A stretch of DNA of 64,000 nt, taken from assembly GCF_003399765.1 (NCBI RefSeq), contig NZ_NFZV01000005.1:1-64000 (forward strand). The letters run 5' to 3'. The notes under the pieces were generated by a model. The model did not search any database and was not told the DNA's origin. It saw only the letters and a program-made list of their open reading frames with translations. This stretch comes from Alkalilimnicola ehrlichii. GTDB lineage: Bacteria; Pseudomonadota; Gammaproteobacteria; Nitrococcales; AK92. A program made the translations under genes and the position numbers. The first letter of the stretch is position 1; each line of letters starts with the position of its first letter. Positions 1 through 10,651 of this stretch are shown in pieces.

Positions 1-1
1 T

Positions 2-94
2 GCGCCGATCGCGATGGAAGACGGCTTGCGCTTCGCGATTCGTGAAGGCGGCCGTACCGTCGGCGCCGGCGTCGTTTCCAAGATTATCGAGTAA
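2..94 (+). CDS. tuf: Elongation factor Tu, C-terminal end (partial)
   Basis: The first 30 codons of the window encode the final beta-barrel strands of EF-Tu, with the typical ending [15 protein letters not shown] before a TAA stop at 92-94. EF-Tu is the GTPase that brings aminoacyl-tRNA to the ribosome. The rest of the gene lies before the window. It sits 5 nt ahead of rpsJ, the classical fus-tuf-S10 junction, so rpsJ is probably read from the same transcript. The tail is conserved enough to be certain of the family. Confidence 0.93.
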   Translation, partial: APIAMEDGLRFAIREGGRTVGAGVVSKIIE

Positions 95-99
95 GCGGC

Positions 100-411
100 A
101 TGGCGAACCAGAGAATCCGTATTCGCTTGAAGGCGTTCGATCATCGACTGATCGATCAATCAGCACGAGAAATCGTAGAGACGGCCAAGCGTACCGGCGC
201 CCAAGTTAAGGGCCCGATCCCGCTGCCGACCAAGAAAGAGATCTTTACGATCCTGATTTCGCCGCACGTCAACAAGGACGCGCGGGATCAGTACGAGATT
301 CGTACGCACAAGCGACTGATGGACATCATCGATCCGACCGATAAAACGGTCGACGCATTGATGAAGCTCGACCTCTCCGCAGGGGTCGATGTCCAGATTA
401 AGCTGTACTAA
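100..411 (+). CDS. rpsJ: 30S ribosomal protein S10
   Basis: This 103-residue protein has the standard S10 length and ending ([11 protein letters not shown]) and the loop segment around residues 40-60 that also serves as the NusB-binding surface in transcription antitermination. It is a 30S head protein and first gene of the S10 operon. ATG at 100 lies 5 nt after the tuf stop, so no separate S10 promoter or L4-type attenuator leader fits in front of it here. The reading frame is intact. Confidence 0.98.
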   Translation: MANQRIRIRLKAFDHRLIDQSAREIVETAKRTGAQVKGPIPLPTKKEIFTILISPHVNKDARDQYEIRTHKRLMDIIDPTDKTVDALMKLDLSAGVDVQIKLY

Positions 412-428
412 CGCGCTTAGGCGCAGAC

Positions 429-460
429 AGGATTCACCCTCGCAGCGCGGGGGTGATCCT
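429..460 (+). other. Hairpin in the rpsJ-rplC gap
   Basis: The 73-base gap between rpsJ and rplC holds an inverted repeat with arms at about 429-439 and 451-460, ten pairs with one bulged T. Flanking AGAC and GTCT at 425-428 and 465-468 could extend it. It has no strong T run directly after it, so it looks more like an mRNA processing or regulatory structure than a terminator. The role is unknown. Confidence 0.45.
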
Positions 461-484
461 CTTTGTCTCTAGAAGAGGTTAACG

Positions 485-1138
485 ATGGGAATCGGAATCG
501 TCGGTCGTAAGTGCGGCATGACGCGTGTCTTCACCGAAGATGGCGTATCGGTGCCGGTGACCGTCATCGAAGCGACTCCTAACCGCGTCACTCAGCTAAA
601 GGCTGATGAGGTGGATGGGTATCGCGCGGTGCAGGTTACTACCGGCTCGCGCCGCCCGACCCGGGTGAGCAAGCCTGCTGCAGGTCATTTCGCAAAGGCT
701 GGTGTAGAAGCCGGGCGCGGATTGTGGGAGTTTCGGCTGGACGGTGAAGCGCCGGAGCTGGAAGTAGGCGGCGAAATCAAGGTCGACATCTTTGAAGCGG
801 GCCAGCAAGTTGACGTTACCGGCACCAGTAAAGGTAAAGGCTTTGCAGGTACCGTTAAGCGGCATAACTTCCGCACCCAGGATGCTACCCACGGAAACTC
901 GCTGTCGCATCGTGCGCCGGGTTCCATCGGTCAGAACCAGACGCCGGGGCGTGTCTTCAAAGGTAAGAAAATGGCGGGGCAGCTGGGTAATGTACGTACT
1001 ACGGTACAGAACCTGGAAGTCGTCAAGGTCGATGCAGAGCGCAATCTGCTGCTGATTCGGGGCGCTGTTCCTGGTAGCGAAGGCGGAGATGTGATCATCC
1101 GCGCGTCGGTGAAAACGCGCAGGGGGAGGGCTAGCTAA
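485..1138 (+). CDS. rplC: 50S ribosomal protein L3
   Basis: The 217-residue product starts [16 protein letters not shown] and contains the L3 core motif [19 protein letters not shown] near residues 148-166; the Gln within it is the usual N5-methylation site. L3 initiates 50S assembly and reaches toward the peptidyl transferase centre. A GAAGAGGT-like ribosome binding site precedes the ATG. Its TAA overlaps the rplD ATG by one base, consistent with coupled translation. Confidence 0.98.
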   Translation: MGIGIVGRKCGMTRVFTEDGVSVPVTVIEATPNRVTQLKADEVDGYRAVQVTTGSRRPTRVSKPAAGHFAKAGVEAGRGLWEFRLDGEAPELEVGGEIKVDIFEAGQQVDVTGTSKGKGFAGTVKRHNFRTQDATHGNSLSHRAPGSIGQNQTPGRVFKGKKMAGQLGNVRTTVQNLEVVKVDAERNLLLIRGAVPGSEGGDVIIRASVKTRRGRAS

Positions 1139-1740
1139 TGGAGCTGCAAGTCAAAGGTGGTGACAAGCTGGCGGTTTCCGAGGGCGCCTTCGGACGCGAC
1201 TTTAACGAAGCGCTGATTCATCAGGTGGTCGTGGCCTATATGGCCGGCGGGCGTGCTGGGACGAAGGCGCAGAAAACCCGCTCCGAAGTTAGCGGCGGTG
1301 GCGCAAAACCCTGGCGTCAAAAAGGCACCGGGCGCGCGCGCGCCGGCACCATTCGTAGCCCCTTGTGGCGCACGGGTGGCGTCAGCTTTGCCGCAAAACC
1401 GCGGAGCTTTGAGCAGAAGGTCAACCGTAAAATGTATCGCGGCGCAATGCGCTCTATCCTGTCGGAGCTTATCCGGCAAGAGCGGTTGATCGTCGTCGAT
1501 AAGTTCGATGTCGAAGAGCCGAAAACCAAAGCGCTGGTTGCAAAGCTGGGCGAATTCGGCGTTTCCGACGTGCTGATCGTTACGGAAGAGGTTAGCGAGA
1601 ATCTTTATCTCGCCTCCCGAAACCTCGGCAGAGTGGATGTTCGCGACCCGGTTGGTCTCGATCCGGTAAGCCTCCTACGCCACCAAAACGTACTGGTTAC
1701 CGTCGATGCCATTCGGCGGATAGAGGAGTGGCTGGCATGA
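1138..1740 (+). CDS. rplD: 50S ribosomal protein L4
   Basis: The 200-residue protein shows the L4 signature in the extended loop ([19 protein letters not shown], about residues 60-78) and the C-terminal globular domain ([12 protein letters not shown] at the end). L4 lines the exit tunnel; in E. coli it also represses the S10 operon. The start overlaps the rplC stop and the end overlaps the rplW start (ATGA), as expected of a tightly coupled operon. Confidence 0.98.
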   Translation: MELQVKGGDKLAVSEGAFGRDFNEALIHQVVVAYMAGGRAGTKAQKTRSEVSGGGAKPWRQKGTGRARAGTIRSPLWRTGGVSFAAKPRSFEQKVNRKMYRGAMRSILSELIRQERLIVVDKFDVEEPKTKALVAKLGEFGVSDVLIVTEEVSENLYLASRNLGRVDVRDPVGLDPVSLLRHQNVLVTVDAIRRIEEWLA

Positions 1741-2030
1741 ACCAGGAACGAGTTTTCAACGTACTCTTGGGGCCTCATGTCTCCGAAAAGAGCACCGTGA
1801 TTGCGGATTCCGCCAATCAAGTGGTGTTTAAGGTGGCTAAAGATGCCACTAAGGATGAGGTCAAAGCAGCTGTCGAGCAACTGTTTGAAGTGAAGGTCGA
1901 CGGCGTTCGCGTGGTGAACGTTAAGGGCAAGAAGAAGGGCTTTGGCCGCATACGTGGCCGCCGTTCGGATTGGAAAAAGGCGTACGTCGCGCTGGCGGAA
2001 GGCCAGGAAATCGACATCGTCGGTGCGTAA
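1737..2030 (+). CDS. rplW: 50S ribosomal protein L23
   Basis: The 97-residue product reads [20 protein letters not shown] and includes the [14 protein letters not shown] loop near residues 63-76 that projects into the exit tunnel. L23 is the docking site for trigger factor and SRP at the tunnel exit. I chose ATG 1737 over an in-frame GTG at 1728 because GGAG at 1725-1728 gives an 8-nt spacing and ATGA overlaps the rplD stop. Confidence 0.97.
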   Translation: MNQERVFNVLLGPHVSEKSTVIADSANQVVFKVAKDATKDEVKAAVEQLFEVKVDGVRVVNVKGKKKGFGRIRGRRSDWKKAYVALAEGQEIDIVGA

Positions 2031-2069
2031 ACACCACACAACCCACTGAGGCGGATACGGGCGAATACC

Positions 2070-2894
2070 ATGGCACTGGTCAAGGCAAAACCGACATCTC
2101 CGGGGCGACGCTTTGTCGTTCGGGTGAAGAATCCGGAGCTCTACACCGGCGAGCCGCATGCGGCGCTGGTCGAGAAGAGTTCCAAAAGCGGCGGCCGCAA
2201 CAACGCTGGCCGCATCACGACGCGTCATCGGGGCGGAGGTCATAAGCGCCGGTACCGCGTTATCGACTTTAAGCGGGATAAAGACGGCATACCTGGAAAG
2301 GTCGAACGGCTAGAGTACGACCCGAATCGTAGTGCGAATATCGCATTAGTACTTTATGCCGACGGCGAGAGAAGGTATATTATCGCGCCCCGCGGGGTTT
2401 CCGCCGGTTCCCAGATCGTTTCCGGGTCCGAGGCGCCGATTAAACCGGGCAACGCATTGCCATTGCGGAATATCCCGGTCGGTACGCAGGTGCACTGTGT
2501 AGAGATGAAGCCCGGCAAAGGTGCGCAGTTGGCGCGCTCGGCTGGTGCGACGGTTCAGTTGGTGGCTCGCGAAGGGGCCTATGCGACGATCCGTTTGCGC
2601 TCGGGCGAGATGCGTAAAGTGCCGGTTGACTGCAAGGCGACCGTTGGTGAGGTCGGTAACTCCGAGCACGCGCTGCGTTCGCTCGGCAAGGCCGGCGCGA
2701 AACGGTGGCGGGGCGTTCGCCCGACGGTTCGTGGCGTGGCCATGAACCCAGTGGATCACCCGCACGGTGGTGGTGAAGGTCGTACCTCCGGAGGACGCCA
2801 TCCGGTGTCGCCCTGGGGGCAACCCACCAAGGGTCACAAGACGCGGAAGAACAAGCGTACTACGCAGTTCATCGTCCGCGGTCGCAAACGTTAA
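2070..2894 (+). CDS. rplB: 50S ribosomal protein L2
   Basis: The 274-residue protein has the expected length and carries the C-terminal motif [20 protein letters not shown], which contains the conserved His close to the peptidyl transferase centre. L2 is a primary 23S rRNA binder needed for subunit joining. It lies between rplW and rpsS with short gaps and has an intact frame. Confidence 0.98.
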   Translation: MALVKAKPTSPGRRFVVRVKNPELYTGEPHAALVEKSSKSGGRNNAGRITTRHRGGGHKRRYRVIDFKRDKDGIPGKVERLEYDPNRSANIALVLYADGERRYIIAPRGVSAGSQIVSGSEAPIKPGNALPLRNIPVGTQVHCVEMKPGKGAQLARSAGATVQLVAREGAYATIRLRSGEMRKVPVDCKATVGEVGNSEHALRSLGKAGAKRWRGVRPTVRGVAMNPVDHPHGGGEGRTSGGRHPVSPWGQPTKGHKTRKNKRTTQFIVRGRKR

Positions 2895-2915
2895 ACGCAG
2901 AGAGGTTGGTGAACA

Positions 2916-3188
2916 GTGCCACGCTCGATTAAAAAAGGACCGTTCATCGACGCCCACCTTCTTAAGAAGGTCGAGCAGGCCGTCGAGACCAACAGCAAGC
3001 GTCCTATTAAAACCTGGTCCCGGCGCTCCATGATCGTACCCGACATGGTGGGGCTCACCATTGCTGTTCATAACGGGCGGCAACACGTGCCGGTGTTGGT
3101 CAACGAGAATATGGTCGGCCACAAGTTGGGCGAGTTCGCGATGACCCGGACCTACCGCGGACACGCGGCGGACAAGAAATCCAAGTAG
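2916..3188 (+). CDS. rpsS: 30S ribosomal protein S19
   Basis: The 90-residue product begins [19 protein letters not shown] after a GTG initiator at 2916 with GAGAGG upstream. Family-typical segments [16 protein letters not shown] and [15 protein letters not shown] are present. S19 sits in the 30S head and contacts S13 and the A-site tRNA. The GTG start is the only reasonable choice because the first residues are conserved. Confidence 0.97.
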   Translation: MPRSIKKGPFIDAHLLKKVEQAVETNSKRPIKTWSRRSMIVPDMVGLTIAVHNGRQHVPVLVNENMVGHKLGEFAMTRTYRGHAADKKSK

Positions 3189-3198
3189 GGGTATAGCG

Positions 3199-3531
3199 AT
3201 GGAAGTCGCGGCAAAACTTAGGTACTCGCGCGTGTCCCCGCAGAAGGCGCGCTTGGTAGCGGATCAAATTCGCGGGTTGCCGGTAGCTCGGGCACTGGAC
3301 CTGCTTGAGTTCAGCCCGAAGAAGTCCGCCGCCATTATCAAGAAGGTGCTGGATTCGGCGATCGCCAATGCAGAGCACAATAACGGTGCTGACATTGACG
3401 AATTGACTGTGTCGCGGATCTTTGTTGACGAGGGTCCGGTCTATAAGCGCATCCAGCCTCGCGCCAAGGGGCGCGCGAATCGGATTCTCAAGCGTACCAG
3501 TCACATCACTGTGATGGTCGCTGAAAAGTAA
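3199..3531 (+). CDS. rplV: 50S ribosomal protein L22
   Basis: This 110-residue protein starts [20 protein letters not shown], and the extended hairpin that lines the exit tunnel falls near residues 80-100 ([20 protein letters not shown]). L22 bridges all 23S rRNA domains; mutations in the hairpin are known to affect macrolide sensitivity. It follows rpsS by 10 nt. Confidence 0.98.
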   Translation: MEVAAKLRYSRVSPQKARLVADQIRGLPVARALDLLEFSPKKSAAIIKKVLDSAIANAEHNNGADIDELTVSRIFVDEGPVYKRIQPRAKGRANRILKRTSHITVMVAEK

Positions 3532-3543
3532 AGAGGGGCCGTA

Positions 3544-4227
3544 ATGGGTCATAAAGTACATCCCACGGGTTTTCGCCTCGGCATTACCGAGGACTGGCGG
3601 TCGATGTGGTATGCCGACAGCAACCGCTTCGGTGATTACCTCAATACCGACCTCCGGGTGCGGAACTTTCTCAAGAACAAGCTTTCGCACGCGTCGGTAA
3701 GCCGAATCAAGATCGAGCGTCCGGCCAAGAACGCGTTGGTCACGATTCATACCGCACGGCCTGGTGTCGTGATTGGTAAGAAGGGTGAAGATATCGAGCG
3801 TCTGCGTGGCGAAGTTGCGAAGATTATGGGTGTGCCGGTGCACATCAATATCGAAGAGGTTCGCAAGCCGGAACTCGACGCGCAGCTCGTTGCCGAGGGT
3901 GTGGCCCAGCAGCTCGAGAAACGCATTATGTTCCGGCGCGCTATGAAACGTGCGGTCGGCAACGCGATGCGGATTGGTGCCCAGGGCATCAAGATCAACG
4001 TCGCTGGCCGGCTTAACGGCGCGGAGATTGCTCGTAGCGAGTGGTACCGCGAAGGCCGAGTGCCGTTGCACACCCTGCGCGCCGACATCGACTACGGCTT
4101 CGCCGAGGCGAAGACTACCTACGGCATTATCGGCATCAAGGTCTGGATCTTCAAAGGCGAGATCATTGAAGGCGACGTGCCGGCGGCCGAAGCGAAAGGC
4201 GGAGAACGCGCCGCCGCGAAGAGTTAA
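3544..4227 (+). CDS. rpsC: 30S ribosomal protein S3
   Basis: The 227-residue product contains the KH domain signature [16 protein letters not shown] (about residues 75-90) and the C-terminal S3 domain ending in a charged tail. S3 forms part of the mRNA entry helicase with S4 and S5. ATG 3544 is 12 nt after the rplV stop with AGAGGGG just upstream. Confidence 0.98.
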   Translation: MGHKVHPTGFRLGITEDWRSMWYADSNRFGDYLNTDLRVRNFLKNKLSHASVSRIKIERPAKNALVTIHTARPGVVIGKKGEDIERLRGEVAKIMGVPVHINIEEVRKPELDAQLVAEGVAQQLEKRIMFRRAMKRAVGNAMRIGAQGIKINVAGRLNGAEIARSEWYREGRVPLHTLRADIDYGFAEAKTTYGIIGIKVWIFKGEIIEGDVPAAEAKGGERAAAKS

Positions 4228-4237
4228 GGATTAGGCC

Positions 4238-4651
4238 ATGTTGCAGCCAAAGCGTACGAAGTTCCGTAAACAGCAAAAAGGTAGGAACACCGGTCTTGCG
4301 CGTCGTGGCGATAAGGTGAGCTTCGGCGAGTTCGGGTTGAAAGCAACAACCCGTGGTCCCGTGACTGCTCGCCAGATCGAGGCGGCCCGTCGAGCGATCA
4401 CCCGACACGTTAAGCGTGGCGGTAAGATCTGGATTCGCGTGTTCCCCGATACCCCGATTACGGCGAAACCGCTAGAGGTTCGTCAGGGTAAAGGTAAGGG
4501 TAACGTCGACCATTGGGCAGTTAAGATTCAGCCCGGTCGCGTGCTCTATGAGATCGAAGGCGTTTCCGAAGAGCTCGCGCGCGAGGCTTTCCGCCGAGCT
4601 GCGGCGAAACTGCCGGTTCAGACCACGTTTGTGCAGCGGACGGTGATGTAA
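4238..4651 (+). CDS. rplP: 50S ribosomal protein L16
   Basis: The 137-residue protein begins [17 protein letters not shown] and has the conserved R[13 protein letters not shown] and [11 protein letters not shown] segments around residues 62-90. L16 organises the A-site tRNA binding region of the 50S. Its TAA overlaps the rpmC ATG by one base. Confidence 0.98.
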   Translation: MLQPKRTKFRKQQKGRNTGLARRGDKVSFGEFGLKATTRGPVTARQIEAARRAITRHVKRGGKIWIRVFPDTPITAKPLEVRQGKGKGNVDHWAVKIQPGRVLYEIEGVSEELAREAFRRAAAKLPVQTTFVQRTVM

Positions 4652-4851
4652 TGAACGCAGCAGATCTTCGGAATAAGAGTGAAGAAGAGCTAAACAAGGA
4701 GCTGTTGGAACGGTTGAAGGAGCAATTCAACCTTCGTATGCAACAGTCTACCGGGCAGCTCAGCAAACCGGATCAGATGAAAAAGGTTCGTCGGGACATC
4801 GCCCGCATCAGGACGATCCTTGGTGAGAAGCGGACGGCAGGTGAGGCGTGA
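4651..4851 (+). CDS. rpmC: 50S ribosomal protein L29
   Basis: This 66-residue, helix-rich protein has the L29 core [20 protein letters not shown] followed by [13 protein letters not shown]29 lies beside L23 at the tunnel exit. Start and stop overlap both neighbours by one base, so translation is probably coupled from rplP to rpsQ. Confidence 0.97.
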   Translation: MNAADLRNKSEEELNKELLERLKEQFNLRMQQSTGQLSKPDQMKKVRRDIARIRTILGEKRTAGEA

Positions 4852-5114
4852 TGAGCGAACAGCAACAGACAACTCGGGTGATGACCGGCCGCGTCGTCAG
4901 CAATAAGATGGACAAGTCCATCACCGTGCTGGTCGAGCGCCTTGTAAAGCACCCGCTGTACGGAAAGTACATTCGCCGCTCGTCCAAGCTTCATGCCCAT
5001 GACGAGAACAATGAGTGCCAGGAAGGCGATGTTGTTTCTATCGAGCAATGTCGCCCACTTTCGAAAACGAAGACCTGGCGCCTGGTTAAGATCGTGGAGA
5101 AAGCCGCGCAGTAA
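4851..5114 (+). CDS. rpsQ: 30S ribosomal protein S17
   Basis: The 87-residue OB-fold protein has the S17 segments [18 protein letters not shown] and [19 protein letters not shown]. It is a primary 16S rRNA binder. ATG 4851 overlaps the rpmC stop; an in-frame GTG at 4848 is less likely. It is the last gene of the S10 group before a 66-nt gap to rplN. Confidence 0.97.
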   Translation: MSEQQQTTRVMTGRVVSNKMDKSITVLVERLVKHPLYGKYIRRSSKLHAHDENNECQEGDVVSIEQCRPLSKTKTWRLVKIVEKAAQ

Positions 5115-5180
5115 TGTGCGGTGGCACCGGTCGCGGGTCGGCAGTCACGACACCAACGGAAAGTTAGCGAGTAGAGCGCC

Positions 5181-5549
5181 ATGATTCAGATGCAGACTCT
5201 CTTGGACGCTGCCGACAACAGCGGTGCGCGCCAAGTTATGTGTATTAAGGTGCTTGGCGGTTCCAAGCGCCGCTACGCCGGTATTGGCGACATTATTAAA
5301 GTGAGCATCAAAGATGCTATTCCGCGCGGCCGCGTGAAGAAAGGCGAAGTGTATAACGCTGTCGTCGTACGCACCCGCAAGGGAGTGCGTCGTCAGGACG
5401 GATCGATTATCCGTTTCGACAGCAATGCTGCAGTTTTGCTGAATAACCAGTTGCAGCCCATCGGTACGCGTGTGTTTGGACCGGTTACGCGTGAGCTGCG
5501 CAGTGAGAAATTCATGCGCATCGTATCTCTCGCACCGGAAGTCCTCTAA
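5181..5549 (+). CDS. rplN: 50S ribosomal protein L14
   Basis: The 122-residue product matches L14 throughout: [20 protein letters not shown] at the start and [18 protein letters not shown] at the end. L14 binds the initiation silencing factor and forms bridges to the 30S. It opens the spc group; the 66-nt gap upstream shows no clear promoter by eye. Confidence 0.98.
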   Translation: MIQMQTLLDAADNSGARQVMCIKVLGGSKRRYAGIGDIIKVSIKDAIPRGRVKKGEVYNAVVVRTRKGVRRQDGSIIRFDSNAAVLLNNQLQPIGTRVFGPVTRELRSEKFMRIVSLAPEVL

Positions 5550-5562
5550 GGCGGAGATCGTC

Positions 5563-5880
5563 ATGCGGAAGATCAGGAAAGGTGACGAAGTTATCGTCAT
5601 CACAGGTAAAGACAAAGGGCGCCGCGGCGAGGTCATCCGCGTGATCGCGGACGAGGACAAAGTCGTTGTCGCCAACATAAACATGGTAAAGCGCCACACG
5701 AAACCGAACCCGCAGATGGGGGTTCAGGGTGGGATCGTCGAGAAAGAGATGCCCATCAATATTTCGAACGTGGCGTTGTACAATCGGGCGACTGGAAAAG
5801 CGGATCGGGTCGGAATCCGGGTAGATGACGGCCGTAAGGTGCGCTATTTCAAGTCCAACAACGAGTTAGTTGACGCGTAG
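5563..5880 (+). CDS. rplX: 50S ribosomal protein L24
   Basis: The 105-residue protein begins [19 protein letters not shown], the KOW motif that starts L24, and continues with the typical [19 protein letters not shown]24 is an assembly initiator near the tunnel exit. Longer in-frame extensions exist upstream but overlap rplN, and ATG 5563 follows GCGGAG at good spacing. Confidence 0.97.
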   Translation: MRKIRKGDEVIVITGKDKGRRGEVIRVIADEDKVVVANINMVKRHTKPNPQMGVQGGIVEKEMPINISNVALYNRATGKADRVGIRVDDGRKVRYFKSNNELVDA

Positions 5881-5888
5881 GTGACGTG

Positions 5889-6427
5889 ATGGCGAGGCTG
5901 CAAGAGTATTACAGATCAGAGGTAACGAAAGCGCTATTGGAACGCTTTGGTTATCAGAACGTGATGCAGGTCCCGCGTATCACGAAGATTACCTTGAACA
6001 TGGGCTTAGGCGAAGCCGTCCGTGACAAGAAGGTCGTCGAGAATGCGCAGGCTGACATGGCTAAGCTAGCCGGTCAGAAACCTATTGTTACGTATACCAG
6101 GAAATCGATTGCGGGTTTTAAAATTCGCGATGGATGGCCAATTGGGTGTAAAGTAACGCTCCGTCGCGAAAAGATGTATGAGTTTCTTGATCGTTTCGTG
6201 AACGTAGTATCCCCCGTATACGAGACTTCCGCGGATTTACGCCGAAGTCCTTCGATGGTCGGGGTAATTACAACCTCGGTATACGGGAACAGATCATTTT
6301 CCCGGAAATCGATTACGAGAAAGTCGACGCTATTCGCGGTATGGACATTACCATCACGACCACTGCGAAGAGCGACGAAGAAGGTCAGGCCTTGCTTGAG
6401 GCCTTCAACTTTCCCTTCCGGAAGTAA
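5889..6427 (+). CDS. rplE: 50S ribosomal protein L5, frame broken once
   Basis: The first part ([20 protein letters not shown] to residue about 108) and the last part ([20 protein letters not shown] ... [12 protein letters not shown]) are both L5, but in different frames. The break is at the run of five C at 6211-6215: one more C restores R-I-R-D-F-R-G and gives 179 residues, exactly the usual L5 length. L5 binds 5S rRNA and P-site tRNA and is essential, so a sequencing deletion is far more likely than a pseudogene. Confidence 0.93.
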
Positions 6428-6436
6428 GAGGCAGGT

Positions 6437-6742
6437 ATGGCAAAGGTATCGATGGTCGAGCGCGAGAAGAAACGCGCCCGTCTGGCTAAGAAATATGCCG
6501 CCCGTCGGGTGGAGTTAAAGGCTATTATCCTGAATCCGGAGACCTCTGATGAAGAGCGCTTCGACGCACAGCTGAAATTGAATCAGCTGCCGCGGGATTC
6601 TAGCCCGGTTCGTGGACGGAACCGGTGTCGTGTCACCGGCCGTCCTCGTGGGGTTTACCGTAAGTTTGGCTTGGCGCGTAACAAGTTGCGCGAGGCGGCC
6701 ATGCGCGGTGAGATCCCGGGTCTGGTCAAGTCGAGCTGGTAA
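6437..6742 (+). CDS. rpsN: 30S ribosomal protein S14
   Basis: The 101-residue product is the long, zinc-free S14 type (no CxxC pair) with the typical region [20 protein letters not shown] and ending GLVKSSW. S14 is in the 30S head. GAGGCAGGT lies just upstream of ATG 6437. Confidence 0.97.
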   Translation: MAKVSMVEREKKRARLAKKYAARRVELKAIILNPETSDEERFDAQLKLNQLPRDSSPVRGRNRCRVTGRPRGVYRKFGLARNKLREAAMRGEIPGLVKSSW

Positions 6743-6789
6743 GCTCGAAACTGACCAGCAAATACGCATAGCACTTAGGTGGCAACAGC

Positions 6790-7185
6790 ATGAGCATGAC
6801 CGATCCCATTGCGGATATGTTGACCCGCATCCGCAACGCTCAAACTGCGCGTAAAGCGCAGGTCAGCATGCCCTCGTCGAAGCTAAAAGCGGCGATCGCC
6901 AAGGTTTTGAAAGACGAAGGCTATATTGGAAGCTACACCGTTGGGGAAGAGGCTGGCAAGCCCACCCTGACCGTGGATCTTAAGTATTACCAGGGCGCTC
7001 CGGTTATTGAGACCATTCAGCGCGTAAGTCGGCCGGGTCTTCGTATCTTTAAGGGCAAAGACGAGCTGCCGCAAGTGCGGGGCGGGCTCGGCGTCGCCAT
7101 CGTTTCGACCTCGAAAGGCGTTATGACTGAGAAAGCTGCGCGTGCAGCCGGTCATGGCGGTGAGGTTCTGTGCGTCGTCTTCTAA
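6790..7185 (+). CDS. rpsH: 30S ribosomal protein S8
   Basis: This 131-residue protein starts [20 protein letters not shown] and ends in [16 protein letters not shown], the conserved S8 C-terminus. S8 binds the central domain of 16S rRNA and, in E. coli, represses the spc operon at rplE; I did not trace that site here. The frame is intact. Confidence 0.97.
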   Translation: MSMTDPIADMLTRIRNAQTARKAQVSMPSSKLKAAIAKVLKDEGYIGSYTVGEEAGKPTLTVDLKYYQGAPVIETIQRVSRPGLRIFKGKDELPQVRGGLGVAIVSTSKGVMTEKAARAAGHGGEVLCVVF

Positions 7186-7199
7186 CTTAGGATTACGTC

Positions 7200-7733
7200 A
7201 TGTCCAGAGTTGCCAAGAAACCAGTGCAGATTCCCGGTGGCGTGGAAGTCGCCATCGCTGAGAATCAGCTCAAGATCAAAGGGCCGAAAGGCGCCTTTGA
7301 ATGGAATGTTCACGAGCTAGTTGCCGTGAAGCAAGAGGGTAGCGAACTGCTGTTTGAACCGCGCGGCGAGAAAGCGAATGCCGTTGCGTTGACCGGCACT
7401 ACCCGTTCCATCGTTAGTAATATGGTCCAAGGTGTGACGCAGGGCTTCGAGCGCAAGCTCGAGCTGAAGGGCGTCGGTTACCGCGCCCAGGCTCAAGGTA
7501 AAGTCTTGAACCTCACGCTTGGCTTCTCCCATCCGGTGAATCACGAGATTCCGGAAGGGATCACTGTCGAGACCCCGAGCCAAACCGAAATCGTGGTTAG
7601 GGGAATCGATAAACAGAAGGTGGGTCAGGTCGCTGCTCAGATCCGTGCTTATCGTCCGCCGGAGCCCTATAAGGGTAAGGGCGTTCGTTATGCCGACGAG
7701 CGTGTGATCATGAAGGAAGCCAAGAAGAAATAA
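7200..7733 (+). CDS. rplF: 50S ribosomal protein L6
   Basis: The 177-residue protein carries the duplicated L6 fold and the C-terminal signature [15 protein letters not shown] near residues 152-166. L6 lies near the factor-binding site and the sarcin-ricin loop. It follows rpsH by 14 nt. Confidence 0.98.
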   Translation: MSRVAKKPVQIPGGVEVAIAENQLKIKGPKGAFEWNVHELVAVKQEGSELLFEPRGEKANAVALTGTTRSIVSNMVQGVTQGFERKLELKGVGYRAQAQGKVLNLTLGFSHPVNHEIPEGITVETPSQTEIVVRGIDKQKVGQVAAQIRAYRPPEPYKGKGVRYADERVIMKEAKKK

Positions 7734-7750
7734 TCGGGCAGGTAAGGGTT

Positions 7751-8103
7751 ATGGAAAAAAGGCAGCACGTTTGCGGCGCGCCCGTAAAGCCCGGGCGAAA
7801 ATTCGCGAGTTGGGCGCCCACCGCCTCTGCGTCTACCGCACACCGCGGCACATTTACGCGCAGGTGATCGGTCCGGACGGACAGAGTACGGTGGCAGCCG
7901 CTTCCACGGTCGAGAAAGATCTCCGTGGTAAACTCCAATCCACCGGTAACCGCGACGCCGCGGCGGAGGTGGGTAAACTGATCGCGGAGCGTGCGAAAGC
8001 AGCCGGAATTACTCAGGTTGCGTTCGACCGTTCTGGCTTCCGTTATCATGGCCGTGTGCAGGCGTTGGCTGACGCTGCGCGCGAAGCCGGTCTGCAGTTT
8101 TAA
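7751..8103 (+). CDS. rplR: 50S ribosomal protein L18, frame broken at the start
   Basis: L18 residues R-L-R-R-A-R-K through REAGLQF are in one frame, but the only plausible start, ATG 7751, is in another. The A run at 7755-7760 has six bases; a seventh gives [10 protein letters not shown] and a 117-residue protein, the standard length. L18 delivers 5S rRNA to the 50S. I read the break as a homopolymer undercall. An internal start would remove the conserved N-terminus. Confidence 0.93.
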
Positions 8104-8118
8104 GCAAGGGCGAGAGCT

Positions 8119-8622
8119 ATGGCGACCAACGATTCGGTGAATAGCGACGGCCTCCGCGAAAAGCTGATCACGGTTAACCGTGTGGCTAAAGTGGTTAAAG
8201 GTGGTCGGCAATTTGGTTTCACGGCATTGACCGTGGTTGGCGACGGCGCCGGCCGGGTTGGCTTCGGGTATGGGAAGGCGCGCGAAGTGCCTGTCGCCAT
8301 CCAGAAGGCAATGGAAAAGGCGCGTAAGAACATGCGGACCGTTGATCTCAACGGGACGACGTTGCAGTACCCGGTAAGTGCAAACCACGGCGCGAGCAAA
8401 GTGTTTATGCAACCGGCATCGGACGGTACCGGTATTATTGCCGGGGGTGCAATGCGCGCGGTTTTCGAGGTGCTTGGGGTCGAGAACGTTCTGGCCAAGG
8501 CCATCGGTTCGCGGAACCCTGTTAATGTCGTTCGTGCGACGATCAATGGGTTGACTGCGATGGCCTCTCCGGACCAGGTGGCGGCCAAGCGCGGAAAATC
8601 CGTCGAAGAGATTACGGGTTAA
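8119..8622 (+). CDS. rpsE: 30S ribosomal protein S5
   Basis: The 167-residue product has the S5 double-stranded RNA-binding domain ([20 protein letters not shown], about residues 24-43) and the second domain around [16 protein letters not shown]5 helps decoding accuracy and mRNA unwinding. It follows rplR by 15 nt. Confidence 0.98.
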   Translation: MATNDSVNSDGLREKLITVNRVAKVVKGGRQFGFTALTVVGDGAGRVGFGYGKAREVPVAIQKAMEKARKNMRTVDLNGTTLQYPVSANHGASKVFMQPASDGTGIIAGGAMRAVFEVLGVENVLAKAIGSRNPVNVVRATINGLTAMASPDQVAAKRGKSVEEITG

Positions 8623-8625
8623 GCC

Positions 8626-8814
8626 ATGAGCAAGAACAAACAGCTGAAAGTCACGTTGACGCGTAGCGTCATCGGACGGCTTCAGAGCCACAAGGCATGT
8701 GTTGCAGGCCTTGGTCTGCGGAAAATTCGGCATTCGGTGATTGTTGCTGACACGCCTGAGAATAGAGGCATGATCAACAAAGTCTCCTACATGCTGTCGG
8801 TTGAGGAGGTTTAA
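8626..8814 (+). CDS. rpmD: 50S ribosomal protein L30
   Basis: This 62-residue protein has the L30 pattern [19 protein letters not shown] and [12 protein letters not shown]30 is a non-essential small 50S protein in most bacteria. It lies 3 nt after rpsE and 2 nt before rplO. Confidence 0.96.
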   Translation: MSKNKQLKVTLTRSVIGRLQSHKACVAGLGLRKIRHSVIVADTPENRGMINKVSYMLSVEEV

Positions 8815-8816
8815 TC

Positions 8817-9251
8817 ATGCGTTTGAACACGATTAAGCCCGCCGCTGGCAGCCGCCCCGAACGCAACCGTGTCGGTCGCGGCATTGCATCGGGTAACGGC
8901 AAAACCGCGGGTCGCGGTCATAAAGGGCAACACTCTCGCTCGGGCGGCTTCCATAAGGTCGGCTTCGAAGGTGGGCAGATGCCCCTGCAAAGGCGCGTGC
9001 CGAAAGTTGGATTTCGCTCGCAGACTGCCCGCTATAACGCGGAAGTCCGGCTGTCCGAGCTACGGTACGTCGAAGGCGACGTGATTGATCTGCTGAGCTT
9101 GAAAGCTGCCAAGGTTATTCCTTTGCAGGCGCGCAACGCAAAGATTATTGCATCGGGTGAGCTGTCTCGGGCCGTTACCGTGCGTGGCGTTGGTGTCACC
9201 AAGGGTGCGCGCGCGGCTATCGAGGCTGCCGGCGGTAAGGTAGAGGACTAA
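8817..9251 (+). CDS. rplO: 50S ribosomal protein L15
   Basis: The 144-residue product starts [20 protein letters not shown] and has the basic Gly-rich N-terminal extension [13 protein letters not shown] followed by the globular C-terminal domain. L15 is a late assembly protein of the 50S. Its TAA at 9249-9251 abuts the secY GTG. Confidence 0.97.
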   Translation: MRLNTIKPAAGSRPERNRVGRGIASGNGKTAGRGHKGQHSRSGGFHKVGFEGGQMPLQRRVPKVGFRSQTARYNAEVRLSELRYVEGDVIDLLSLKAAKVIPLQARNAKIIASGELSRAVTVRGVGVTKGARAAIEAAGGKVED

Positions 9252-10588
9252 GTGGCTAAGGCGGGCGCGAATATGGGTTCCATCGGGGGCCTCGGGAAGT
9301 TGGCGGAAGTCAAACGCCGTTTGTTATTTGTGCTGTTGGCGATGATCGTGTATCGGATCGGTACACACATCACCATTCCCGGCATCGACCCCGGCCAGTT
9401 GGCTGAAATGTTCGATGCCCAGCGCGGTACCATCCTCGAAATGTTCAACATGTTCTCGGGCGGGGCGCTCGAGCGGTTGAGTATATTCGCGCTCAACATT
9501 ATGCCGTACATTTCGGCGTCCATTATCATGCAGCTGTTGGCTGCGACCGTGCCCTCTCTTGAGCAGTTGAAGAAAGAGGGCGAGGCTGGGCGCCGAAAGA
9601 TTACGCAGTACACCCGCTATGGTACGGTTGGCCTTGCCACAGTGCAGGGCATTGGGATTACCATTGCTTTGGAGCAGCAGGGTGTTGCAATGTTGCCGAC
9701 GTGGAACTTTATCTTCATCGGCACTGTAACCTTGGTCTGCGGCACGGTCTTCTTGATGTGGTTGGGTGAACAGGTTACTGAACGCGGTATCGGTAATGGT
9801 ATTTCCATTATTATCTTTACCGGCATCGTTGCAGGCCTGCCAGGTGCGTTGGCCGGTACGCTGGAGTTGGGTAGTACTGGAGAGCTAAGTACCGCAGCCA
9901 TTCTATTGCTGCTGATTCTAGCTGTTGCCGTTACTGCTTTTGTGGTGTTTGTCGAGCGAGGGCAGCGGCGGATCACGGTTAACTATGCCAAGCGGCAACA
10001 AGGGCGTCGGGTGTATGCTGCCCAAAGCAGCCATTTGCCTCTGAAGCTCAACATGGCAGGTGTGATTCCGCCGATTTTGCCTCAAGCATCATCCTCTTTC
10101 CCGCAACGGTGGGGCAGTGGTTCGGCGATGCGCCGGGGCTGGGATGGCTTGGGGCCGCCGCAAATACGCTGTCGCCCGGCCAGCCGCTGTATGTTGGGCT
10201 GTATGCGGCCGCAATTATATTCTTCTGCTTTTTCTATACGGCGTTGGTCTTTAACGCTAAAGACACGGCAGATAACCTGAAGAAATCGGGCGCCTTTATC
10301 CCTGGCGTTCGTCCTGGGGAGGCGACTACGCGGTACATTGACGGCGTGATGAGCCGCCTGACGATGGTCGGGGCGATATATATTACCGCCGTTTGTTTGC
10401 TGCCAGAGTTTTTGATCCTCTACTGGAATGTACCGTTCTACTTTGGTGGGACGTCGCTATTGATTATTGTCGTCGTACTTATGGACTTCATGGCGCAGTT
10501 GCAGGCGCACTTGGTCTCGCATCAGTACGAGCCGCTTATGCGCAAGGCTAACCTGAAAGGGCACGGCGGCACCGGGTTTCTCCGATAA
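9252..10588 (+). CDS. secY: Protein translocase subunit SecY, frame broken once
   Basis: The N-terminal part starts at GTG 9252, directly after rplO, and spans the first seven or so membrane helices; the C-terminal part from GQWFGDAPG to GGTGFLR is in another frame. One extra T in TTTT at 10075-10078 restores the conserved [15 protein letters not shown] stretch and gives 445 residues, close to E. coli SecY. SecY forms the inner-membrane channel for Sec-dependent export and is essential, so a sequencing error is the likely cause. Confidence 0.94.
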
Positions 10589-10651
10589 GGGTTTGAGTTG
10601 ATATGTGCCGGCGCGTTTTTTTCTTAGCGCGCCGACGCTAATTCTGTTATC

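Noticed and set aside
2346-4071. Long minus-strand frames opposite rplB, rpsS, rplV and rpsC
   Set aside because: They are antisense shadows of highly conserved ribosomal genes with no start signals or family resemblance.
7708-8733. 341-residue minus-strand frame opposite rplR and rpsE
   Set aside because: It overlaps three ribosomal genes completely and shows no domain.
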